Part shown: one piece after another, positions 17,192 through 24,429 of the stretch
Position numbering within the stretch: the first letter of the stretch is position 1
How the letters are laid out: each line of letters begins with the position of its first letter
Assembly (NCBI GenBank): GCA_045561575.1
Contig: JBJKXM010000037.1
Coordinates: forward strand, 1-44,916
From: GCA-002715885 sp045561575
GTDB taxonomy: Bacteria > Bacteroidota > Bacteroidia > Flavobacteriales > BACL11
DNA: 44,916 nt
Direction: 5' to 3'
The notes under the pieces: generated by a model
What the model was told of the DNA's origin: nothing
The model's input: the letters and a program-made list of their open reading frames with translations, nothing else
Database searches by the model: none
Position numbers and translations under genes: made by a program

Positions 17192-18424
17192 ATGAAAACT
17201 AAATTTATTCTTCTATTACTTTTTATTTCTTCTGCAATAAATGCTCAAGAGAGGTCAATTACATTAAAATCTGGCTTATCATTTGAAAGCATCTCATTTA
17301 ATGGAAATTCCATTGAAGATTTATTTAGCGGTTATCTTGATAATAATTTAAAAAATAATATTTTAAATCTAAATGACCAACACACTATCAATTTTGATTT
17401 TACAAGTAGCTTAAAATATACTGAGAAAATTAGAAATAATTTATTTTATAATTTTTCATTCTCAGATATAACACAATTAAATGCAAAATTTGATAATGAT
17501 TTATTAAAACTTGCTTTAAAAGGAAATTATGAATACCAAGATGAAACTTTAAACTTTGATAATACAAGGATAAGAGCTACTAGATATCAGCAATTTAAAT
17601 TACATTTAGAAAATTCAACTGATAAATATTCAATTGGTTTAGGTATCTCATATGTTCATGGAAATCATAATTATACTATTATCTCAAATAGTGCATCAAT
17701 TTATACTGCACCAATGGGCCTTTACCTCGATTTAAATTATGATATAAATGCCTATGCAACTGACACTGTAGATTTTTCATTATTTGAAAATAATGGTAAT
17801 GGAGTTGCATTAGATTTAACTGGATCATTCTCTGCTTTTAATCACAAATTAGAAGTTTATATGCACGATTTAGGTTTTATAATGTGGAGTAATAATTCAA
17901 ATAATATATTTGTTGATAGTTCATATATATTCAATGGGGTTACTATAGACAACATATTTGATTTCAATGACTCTATTTTAGAAGCATCAAATATTGTAGA
18001 TGACTATGATAATCTATCAGAGAAAAATAGTCAATATAAATCTTACCTATCTTCAAACATCGGATTCAAAATCTCAAAGCAAGTACGAGGTAAAAGATTT
18101 GGATTAATAACTTATGGTATGAATACTAGATGGCAACCTTATATTGATAATGAAAAGCTATCATTTAATAAAATTAAGCAAGGGTTTGAAGAATCTGATT
18201 ACAAACCATACTATTATGTTAAAACTGAAATAAAGTTTAATAAAATTTCTATTTTACCAAAAATTGGATATGGTGGCTTTACAAATAATTTAAATGTTGA
18301 TATGGCGTTAATGCTAAAGAAAAATATTTCATTTGCAATTGGAACACAACATCTAGAATTTTTATTTGACAAAGCTAATTCTTATGGAGCAGGAATTTAT
18401 CTTCAAATATTTAAAGAACTATAA
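17192..18424 (+). CDS. DUF5723-like outer-membrane barrel protein
   Basis: This 410-residue protein has a signal peptide (MKTKFILLLLFISSAINAQ) and a long series of amphipathic strands. The middle segment, with GVALDLTGSFSAFNHKLEVY, MHDLGFIMWSNNSNNIF and a following GVTIDNIFDF, matches my recollection of the DUF5723 family found in Bacteroidota. The usual N-terminal part of that family is weak or shortened here. The function is unknown. It is translated between the 682-residue lipoprotein gene (2 bp upstream) and kdsA (2 bp downstream), so it is probably co-expressed with LPS precursor synthesis. Confidence 0.72.
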   Translation: MKTKFILLLLFISSAINAQERSITLKSGLSFESISFNGNSIEDLFSGYLDNNLKNNILNLNDQHTINFDFTSSLKYTEKIRNNLFYNFSFSDITQLNAKFDNDLLKLALKGNYEYQDETLNFDNTRIRATRYQQFKLHLENSTDKYSIGLGISYVHGNHNYTIISNSASIYTAPMGLYLDLNYDINAYATDTVDFSLFENNGNGVALDLTGSFSAFNHKLEVYMHDLGFIMWSNNSNNIFVDSSYIFNGVTIDNIFDFNDSILEASNIVDDYDNLSEKNSQYKSYLSSNIGFKISKQVRGKRFGLITYGMNTRWQPYIDNEKLSFNKIKQGFEESDYKPYYYVKTEIKFNKISILPKIGYGGFTNNLNVDMALMLKKNISFAIGTQHLEFLFDKANSYGAGIYLQIFKEL

Positions 18425-18426
18425 AT

Positions 18427-19266
18427 ATGATAATTTTAAATAATTTATTTTCATCATATTCTGTCGGAAATGGATGTAAGTACGAAAGTAATAATGATAA
18501 TTTTTTCTTAATTGCTGGACCTTGTGTTATAGAATCTAAGGAAGAAACATTACATATTGCTAAAACATTAGATGATATTACTAATAAATTAAATATTCCA
18601 TTTGTTTTTAAAGGATCATTTAAAAAGGCTAATAGAACCCGTTTAGGCTCTTTTACAGGTGTTGGTGATATGGAGGCTATAAAAATACTTAAAGAGGTTA
18701 AGGAAACTCTTAAAATTCCAATTACAACTGATATTCATACAATTGAAGATATAGATAAGTTAAAAGGCATAGTAGATATCATTCAAATACCTGCTTTTCT
18801 ATCAAGACAAACAGAACTTGTAGTAATGGCTGCTAAAACAGGTAAACATATCAACATTAAAAAGGGGCAATTTATGTCCGCAGAAAGCATGCAATATGCT
18901 AAAGAAAAAGCATCTAAAAATGGCAATGAAAATATTTTGTTCACTGAGAGAGGCAGTATGTTTGGTTATAGTGATTTAATAGTTGATTTTAGATCAATTA
19001 CATTAATGAAAAAATTTGGAAATCCTGTTATTCTTGATATAACTCATTCATTACAAAAACCAAATCAATCTTCTGGCATTACGGGTGGACAACCTGATTT
19101 AATTGAAACTATAGCTAAAGCGGGTATTGCTGTAGGAGTTGATGGTATATTTCTAGAAACACATCCAAACCCAAATAAATCAAAATCAGATGGAGAAAAT
19201 ATGTTAAATCTAGATAAGGTTGAGGATCTTCTAATTAAACTTAAAAGAATAAAAAGTTCAATTTAA
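18427..19266 (+). CDS. kdsA: 3-deoxy-8-phosphooctulonate synthase (KdsA)
   Basis: The 279-residue cytoplasmic enzyme condenses phosphoenolpyruvate with arabinose 5-phosphate to give KDO 8-phosphate, a precursor of the LPS core. Motifs include AGPCVIES (residues 30-37), FKGSFKKANRTRLGSF, TDIHTIEDIDKLKG and DGIFLETHPNPNKSKSDG. Cys33 replaces the Asn of E. coli KdsA. Together with the His of DITHS, Glu of LETHP and Asp of KSDG it gives the metal site of the Aquifex-type, metal-dependent class. It is the last gene of the run that starts with the thiolase. Its end overlaps the convergent gene by 9 bp. Confidence 0.95.
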   Translation: MIILNNLFSSYSVGNGCKYESNNDNFFLIAGPCVIESKEETLHIAKTLDDITNKLNIPFVFKGSFKKANRTRLGSFTGVGDMEAIKILKEVKETLKIPITTDIHTIEDIDKLKGIVDIIQIPAFLSRQTELVVMAAKTGKHINIKKGQFMSAESMQYAKEKASKNGNENILFTERGSMFGYSDLIVDFRSITLMKKFGNPVILDITHSLQKPNQSSGITGGQPDLIETIAKAGIAVGVDGIFLETHPNPNKSKSDGENMLNLDKVEDLLIKLKRIKSSI

Positions 19267-19731
19267 AAATCTTGAACACCAACCATCTTTTATTTGAATA
19301 AACCAACTGTTTAATTCTAGCTTAGTAGTTACGTTTAAATTATAAAAAAAAGAATTTTTATCTACATTAATATTATCTTTTATTTCACTAGATTTTACAC
19401 ATTCAATTTTATCTTTTATTTTAACAAATACATTCAATCTTTGATAAAAATTAAATCCATAGGTGCTATCAATTTTTAAAATTAGGTTTTGTAATTTATC
19501 AATAGAACATCCACCAGTTGGATTAAAAGATTGATCAATGCCAATAACTAAAAATCTATTTTCAATAAACTCATAAGAGGATGTAAGCGTATTTCCGTGA
19601 TGGGACCAATCATTCAAAAAAATTTCTAAAATATTACCAATTTCAATTTGAGTATCAGACTTGATATTTTGTTCAGACCCATAAACCCATATTTTTGAGT
19701 CATCTGGTAATTTTTTAAAATCTACAAACAT
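19258..19731 (-). CDS. Conserved Bacteroidota protein often mislabelled 'ABC transporter ATPase'
   Basis: The 157-residue protein has a WVYGSEQ start, a central HHGNTLTSSYEFIENRFLVIGID and a GGCSIDKLQNLI motif, ending WFIQIKDGWCSRFL. I recall this pattern in Bacteroidota annotated as 'ABC transporter ATPase', but no Walker A, Walker B or ABC signature is present, so that label is not supported. No signal peptide or membrane segment is seen, so it is probably cytoplasmic. It is the last gene of the six-gene minus-strand run and overlaps the Fe-S protein gene by 10 bp. The function is unknown. Confidence 0.8.
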   Translation of the reverse strand: MFVDFKKLPDDSKIWVYGSEQNIKSDTQIEIGNILEIFLNDWSHHGNTLTSSYEFIENRFLVIGIDQSFNPTGGCSIDKLQNLILKIDSTYGFNFYQRLNVFVKIKDKIECVKSSEIKDNINVDKNSFFYNLNVTTKLELNSWFIQIKDGWCSRFLN

Positions 19732-20498
19732 TCAGCAATAAGTTCAGCTAAATCTTTTACATCTGCTTTTCCCTCAGCAATATTTTTAACTCCATCAGTC
19801 ATCATAGTATTACAAAAAGGACAAGCTGTAGCAATTATATCAGCTTTAGTATCTAAAGCTTCTTTTGTTCTTACAATATTAATCTCAAATTCACCATTTT
19901 CAGATTCTTTAAACATTTGTGCACCTCCTGCTCCACAGCAAAAGGATTTTCTTTTATTTCTTGGTATTTCAGAAAAATTAATATTTAAAGAATTAATTAA
20001 TTTTCTTGGAGCATCATAAATATCATTTCCTCTTCCTAGATAGCAAGGATCATGATAAGTAATTTTATTATAGTCTAATTTAGATTTAAGATTTAATTTT
20101 CCTTCATCAATTAAATTTGAAATATATTCAGTATGATGAAAAACAATATAGTTTCCTCCTAAATCAGAATATTCATTTTTTAAAGTATTATATGCATGAG
20201 GACAAGTTGTAACAATTTGTTTGATACCATAAGAATTTAGTATTTCAATGTTCATTAAAGCTTGCATTTGGAATAAAAACTCATTACCTGCTCTTTTAGC
20301 AGCATCACCTGAAGAACTTTCTTCTTCACCTAAAACACCAAAATTAATATCAGCGTGATTTAAAATCTTAACAAATGACCTAGTAATTTTTTTAGCTCTA
20401 TCGTCAAAACTTCCTGCTGAACCTACCCAAAATAAAATATCAGGAGTTTCTCCTTTACTTTGAAAATCAGCAATTGTTCTAACTTTTAAATTATCCAT
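19722..20498 (-). CDS. (Fe-S)-binding protein with CCG domains (HdrB-like)
   Basis: The protein has 258 residues if started at the ATG at 20498 (MDNLKVRTIADFQ), which I prefer to an extended start that would run into the preceding gene. Cysteine-rich CCG elements are visible: TTCPHAYNTLKNEY, YHDPCYLGRGNDIYDAPR, FCCGAGGAQMF and ATACPFCNTMM. These bind unusual Fe-S clusters in heterodisulfide-reductase subunit B and lactate or glycerol-3-phosphate dehydrogenase partners. With the membrane Fe-S protein two genes upstream it probably forms a quinone-linked redox complex. The donor or acceptor is unknown. It starts one base after the HAD-like gene stop. Confidence 0.88.
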   Translation of the reverse strand: MDNLKVRTIADFQSKGETPDILFWVGSAGSFDDRAKKITRSFVKILNHADINFGVLGEEESSSGDAAKRAGNEFLFQMQALMNIEILNSYGIKQIVTTCPHAYNTLKNEYSDLGGNYIVFHHTEYISNLIDEGKLNLKSKLDYNKITYHDPCYLGRGNDIYDAPRKLINSLNINFSEIPRNKRKSFCCGAGGAQMFKESENGEFEINIVRTKEALDTKADIIATACPFCNTMMTDGVKNIAEGKADVKDLAELIAECL

Positions 20499-20499
20499 T

Positions 20500-20916
20500 T
20501 TATTTTTGAAAAACTTGAATTTTAACTTCCTCCTCAACTAAATCAGTAAATTTCCCTGTAAAACGTGTTGCTCTAACAATATGATTATCAACCCAATGAT
20601 AATTACCTCCTCTTGGTTTGTTCATTAATAATCCATGATATTTAAATCCATTTGTATTTAACCATTTTTCAGTAACTTCTCTATGCTCTTCAATTCTAGA
20701 AGTAAAGAAAGTAATTATATGGCCTTCATCATACCATTTATTTAAGGTTTCTAGAGCATCCTCATAAAGATTAGCTGTTGCCATTCTTTCTGGTTGCTCA
20801 TTAGGAATATCATCACAAACTGTTCCGTCAATATCAATTAGATAGTTCTTAATGTCGTTTGCAAGTACCGGACTTACATCATTACCATATTTATCTTTAT
20901 TTATTTTTTTATACAT
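20500..20916 (-). CDS. HAD-superfamily-like small protein
   Basis: The 138-residue protein has HAD motif I as DIDGTVCDD (Asp28, Asp30), motif II as FFTSRIEEH, and a motif III/IV-like NKPRGGNYHWVDNH, so it is probably a phosphatase or nucleotidase-like enzyme without a large cap. The same family is sometimes called 'phosphoheptose isomerase' in Bacteroidota, a name these motifs do not support. It lies between two Fe-S protein genes with almost no spacing (12 bp and 1 bp), and that placement suggests a shared role, though none is established. Substrate unknown. Confidence 0.8.
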   Translation of the reverse strand: MYKKINKDKYGNDVSPVLANDIKNYLIDIDGTVCDDIPNEQPERMATANLYEDALETLNKWYDEGHIITFFTSRIEEHREVTEKWLNTNGFKYHGLLMNKPRGGNYHWVDNHIVRATRFTGKFTDLVEEEVKIQVFQK

Positions 20917-20928
20917 TTTATTTAATTA

Positions 20929-22236
20929 TTAATCTTCAGTCCATTTTAATCTGTCTGCTGCAGGAAATTGCCAAGGGGCGCCATTATTTTCAACATTAGA
21001 AAACATATTATTTAATTCACTTGGAGCAGCAGATTCTTCCATTACTAAGTACCTTCTTAAGTCTATAATGATAGATAAAGGATCTAGATTAATTGGACAA
21101 GCATCAGTGCATGCATTACATGTAGTACACGCCCATAATTCTTCCTTAGTAATGTAATTACCAAGAAGGTAATTATTTTCATTTTTATTTTTTCCTATTT
21201 CCTCTATCCTATCCCTTGTGTCCATCATTACTTTTCTAGGTGATAATAATTTACCAGTCTGGTTGGCAGGGCAAACCGAACTACATCTTCCGCATTCAGT
21301 ACAACTGTATGCATTTAATAATTGAACCCAATTTAAATCAGAAGCATCTTTAGCACCAAATAAAGTTGGATTAGAAGTATCAGTATTTTGAGGAGCTGCA
21401 AAAGGATCAGCATTTGGATAAAGCATCAACTTAACTTCATTTGTTACTGATTTGAGATTGTCAAATTTTCCTAAATTACTAATATTAGCATAGTAAGTAC
21501 TAGGAAAGGCAAAGAAAATATGAAGATGCTTAGAAATTAAAACATAGTTTAAAAATGCAAGGATACCTAAAATATGAAACCACCAAGTAAGCCTTTCAAT
21601 AAATATTAAAGAAGAAACATCTAAAAAATCTAAAAATGGAACAAATAAAGATGAGATTGGAAAAGATCCAGCAACTATATAGTGATCAATATTCCTTGAC
21701 TGAAGAATTTGATCGGAAGTATTCATTAATATAAAAGCAGACATCAATAAAATTTCAAAAATCAAGATAAGATTAGCATCTGTTTTGGGCCATTTTGTCA
21801 TTTCTTTACTCCAAAATCTTTTAATTTTTAATATGTTTCTTCTAATAAGAAAAATAACACATGAAAAGAGAACAAGAAAAGCTAATATTTCAAATGAAGC
21901 TATAAGAAAAGAATATAAAGAAGGGTTAATAATATGTGCCAAAAATCTATGCGTTCCAAAAACTCCATCGATAATGATTTCTATTACTTCGATATTAATA
22001 ATTACAAATCCAACATATATCAATAGATGTAAAAAAGCAGCAATGGGTCTATCAAACATTTTTGATTGACCTAAGGCAACCCTAAACATATTTTTTAATC
22101 TTAAACCTTTATTGTCAGAACGATTAATATCTGTACCAAGCTTAATATTTGAAATAATCTTTTTTAAATTTTTTATAAATAAACCTACAGCAATTATAAA
22201 AACAATAGTAAATATGATATTTTCAATTTGCATCAA
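20929..22236 (-). CDS. Membrane-bound 4Fe-4S reductase subunit
   Basis: This 435-residue protein has about five transmembrane helices in its first 255 residues, including an FDRPIAAFLHLLIYVGFVIIN segment and paired His typical of a haem b or quinone-binding domain. A C-terminal domain carries two cluster motifs: CTECGRCSSVCP and CTTCNACTDACP, each with Cys-x2-Cys-x2-Cys-x3-Cys-Pro. It resembles fused HdrE/HdrC or NarI-type electron carriers. It probably passes electrons between quinone and the CCG protein encoded downstream. It follows the MCE gene by 6 bp. Confidence 0.9.
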   Translation of the reverse strand: MMQIENIIFTIVFIIAVGLFIKNLKKIISNIKLGTDINRSDNKGLRLKNMFRVALGQSKMFDRPIAAFLHLLIYVGFVIINIEVIEIIIDGVFGTHRFLAHIINPSLYSFLIASFEILAFLVLFSCVIFLIRRNILKIKRFWSKEMTKWPKTDANLILIFEILLMSAFILMNTSDQILQSRNIDHYIVAGSFPISSLFVPFLDFLDVSSLIFIERLTWWFHILGILAFLNYVLISKHLHIFFAFPSTYYANISNLGKFDNLKSVTNEVKLMLYPNADPFAAPQNTDTSNPTLFGAKDASDLNWVQLLNAYSCTECGRCSSVCPANQTGKLLSPRKVMMDTRDRIEEIGKNKNENNYLLGNYITKEELWACTTCNACTDACPINLDPLSIIIDLRRYLVMEESAAPSELNNMFSNVENNGAPWQFPAADRLKWTED

Positions 22237-22242
22237 GAATTA

Positions 22243-23202
22243 TTAATCTTTTTTCTTTTCAAATGATTTATTTGTTCCACCAAGAATGGAGAAATTAACA
22301 TATCTTTTTGGATTATTTTTAATGTCTTCTATTAGCTCAGCAAGTTCAGAAGTAGATTTTTCAAGATTATTATACAATTTTTCATCATTAATTAATTTTG
22401 TTAAACTTCCAGAACCAGAATTAATATTATTAGATATTGTATTAATGTTATTTACTAGAGAGGCAAAATTAGCATTTGATAATGTATCAGAAATGGATGA
22501 TAAATTGTATAAAATTGGCTTGATTCCAGAATTACTATCATTTAAGTTAGTAGTTATAGACTCAAGATTTGATAAAACTTTAGAAACCCTAGCGTCATTA
22601 TCATAAACCATACTATCAATTTTAACCATTGTTTTTGATAAAATCGCAAAAGTTTCATCTAGACTTTTTATACTATTTGACAAACTATTTCTTGTGTTTT
22701 TATTTAAAACTGCAGTTACAATAGTAAGTAATGAATCAACTGAACCAATTAATCCTTCTGCTTTATTTTTTAAAGGAAGTATTTGAGCATTTACTTCATC
22801 TTGTAAACTATTTTCAACTCTTCCCAAAAGAGTATCTCCAGAATTTGCAAATGAATTTGATTGTCCGAGAATTAAAGAAACACCTTTTGTTCCCATAAGG
22901 TCTTGATTAACAATCTTACAGATAGAATTATCAGGTATATTGTCTAATCCATCAATGTTTAATGTAACAACTAAATTATTATCTGAATTCAAGATAATAT
23001 TATTTACCATACCAACATTAAAACCGTTTAATCGAATAGAACTACCTATTTGTAAACCATCAATATCATCATAAATAGCATAGTATGGTTTATTAGTTTG
23101 AAAAACATTTAAACCTTTCAAGTATTTTAAACCATATACAAGAAAAATGATAGCTAATAAAAATATAAAACCAGACTTGAATTCTTTTGATATTCTATTC
23201 AT
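22243..23202 (-). CDS. MCE-domain (MlaD-like) lipid-trafficking protein
   Basis: The 319-residue protein has one N-terminal membrane helix (FIFLLAIIFLVYGLKYL, about residues 12-28). An MCE domain follows (about 38-115: YYAIYDDIDGLQIGSSIRLNG, then VGMVNNIIL and TKGVSLILG). A long Ser/Asn/Leu-rich helical tail with a coiled-coil character extends to about residue 290. MCE proteins hold phospholipids between membranes with the MlaFE ATPase; those genes are not in the window. It overlaps the amidase gene by 8 bp, an order common in Bacteroidota. Confidence 0.92.
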   Translation of the reverse strand: MNRISKEFKSGFIFLLAIIFLVYGLKYLKGLNVFQTNKPYYAIYDDIDGLQIGSSIRLNGFNVGMVNNIILNSDNNLVVTLNIDGLDNIPDNSICKIVNQDLMGTKGVSLILGQSNSFANSGDTLLGRVENSLQDEVNAQILPLKNKAEGLIGSVDSLLTIVTAVLNKNTRNSLSNSIKSLDETFAILSKTMVKIDSMVYDNDARVSKVLSNLESITTNLNDSNSGIKPILYNLSSISDTLSNANFASLVNNINTISNNINSGSGSLTKLINDEKLYNNLEKSTSELAELIEDIKNNPKRYVNFSILGGTNKSFEKKKD

Positions 23203-24364
23203 TATGATTTATTTTATTCTGCAAATTTAACGCTTCTTTGGTAGAAATTTGCTTTCCATTTAAAAATGCTACAATAAATGCACCTTTAAAACCAATCTCT
23301 CTCAAGTGATTCTTTAAATTTTCTGCTTCATTTTTATTATTTCCAGATGTTACAAAATACTTGTAGGTACCATTTATTTTAAATTCTTCTGCTTTTAAAT
23401 CAATAAATTGTTTTTGATTTAACATCGATTTTAAAAAAGTACCAATCTGAATCTTAAACACAAGTTCTTTACTAGGAACTTCTTCTTTTTTTAATAAACT
23501 TATATCTTTTGATTTAGAATTTATTTCAGAAGCTACTTTACTACTTAATTTAACAGAATCCTTGGATAATCTCTCATCGTTAATTTCAACAGTTTCTTTA
23601 TAAGATCTAAAAGCTCTAAAAATTGCTGAGGCAATATAATCTTGACCTAAATCTGAATGTAAAAATTCTTCTTCTTTAGGATTGGTTAAAAAACCACATT
23701 CGATTAAAATACTTGGCATATTAGTTCTACTAATAACATAAAATGGAGCTTGTTTCACCCCTCTGCTTTTTCTATTTGCTCTAGTTGAAAACTGAGACTC
23801 AACTTCTTCTGCAATTTTTAAACTTTGATTTAAATATGTGTTTTGCATTAAACTAAATACAATGTAGCTCTCAGGAGATTTGGGATCAAAACCTTCATAT
23901 TTCTGTTGATAATTGTCTTCAAGATATATAGCTGCATTTTCTCTCATGGCAACATCCATATTAGCTTTTAATTTACTCATTCCCATTACAAATACACTAG
24001 CACCAGATGGTTTTGGATTTGTAAAGCCATCACAATGAATTGAAATAAAAAGATCGGCATTAGCATTATTTGCTATTTCAGTTCGTTCATTTAATTCTAA
24101 AAAAACATCTGAATCTCTTGTATAAATAATATTAACATCTGGAAATGCTTCAGCAATATATTTACCTAATTTCAATGATACAGAAAGTGCAACATGCTTC
24201 TCATAAATCTTAAATCTTTTAGTACCCATTGTTCCAGAATCTTTACCACCATGGCCTGGGTCAATAACTATTGTTTTAATTTTTGTTGAATTTATTTGAC
24301 AAAAAAGAAAATTACTTGATAAAAAAAATACAAATAAGAAAAAGATCAGTTTTACGTTATTCAC
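23195..24364 (-). CDS. N-acetylmuramoyl-L-alanine amidase (Amidase_3) with SPOR-like tail
   Basis: This 389-residue enzyme cleaves the amide bond between muramic acid and the stem peptide. It starts with GTG (24364) and a signal peptide (NNVKLIFFLFVFFLSSNLFCQ); no ATG is available in frame. Zinc ligands are visible in VIDPGHGGKDSG, YEKHV and SIHCDG, and the catalytic Glu in SILIECGFLTNPKEE. Residues about 300-375 (VFKIQIGTFLKS... KYFVTSGNNKNEAEN) look like a SPOR domain, which binds denuded peptidoglycan at the septum. It is the first gene of the six-gene minus-strand run and faces lptD across about 65 bp. Confidence 0.92.
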   Translation of the reverse strand: MNNVKLIFFLFVFFLSSNFLFCQINSTKIKTIVIDPGHGGKDSGTMGTKRFKIYEKHVALSVSLKLGKYIAEAFPDVNIIYTRDSDVFLELNERTEIANNANADLFISIHCDGFTNPKPSGASVFVMGMSKLKANMDVAMRENAAIYLEDNYQQKYEGFDPKSPESYIVFSLMQNTYLNQSLKIAEEVESQFSTRANRKSRGVKQAPFYVISRTNMPSILIECGFLTNPKEEEFLHSDLGQDYIASAIFRAFRSYKETVEINDERLSKDSVKLSSKVASEINSKSKDISLLKKEEVPSKELVFKIQIGTFLKSMLNQKQFIDLKAEEFKINGTYKYFVTSGNNKNEAENLKNHLREIGFKGAFIVAFLNGKQISTKEALNLQNKINHNE

Positions 24365-24385
24365 TTTTAAATGGTATAAATTAAT

Positions 24386-24393
24386 TAGCTTTG
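24386..24393 (+). promoter_or_regulatory. -7 element (TAGCTTTG) upstream of lptD
   Basis: This is an exact TAnnTTTG match 36 bp before the proposed TTG start at 24430. Transcription would begin about 24398. This means the frame upstream of 24398 is probably not translated and supports the later TTG start. No clear -33 TTG is present. Confidence 0.4.
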
Positions 24394-24415
24394 ACGAGCG
24401 TTTTTACCTTATTTA

Positions 24416-24423
24416 CAAATATA
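24416..24423 (-). promoter_or_regulatory. -7 element (TATATTTG) upstream of amidase operon
   Basis: On the minus strand this reads TATATTTG, an exact match, 51 nt before the amidase GTG. It lies downstream of the lptD element, so the two promoters would face each other with transcripts overlapping by roughly 13 nt. Confidence 0.35.
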
Positions 24424-24429
24424 TTTAAC

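Noticed and set aside
19258..19731. Label 'ABC transporter ATPase' for this gene
   Set aside because: No Walker A, Walker B or signature motif is present.
24391..24429. Upstream extension of lptD from TTG 24391
   Set aside because: It overlaps the -7 element and would put an extra non-signal segment before a normal signal peptide; the TTG at 24430 fits better.
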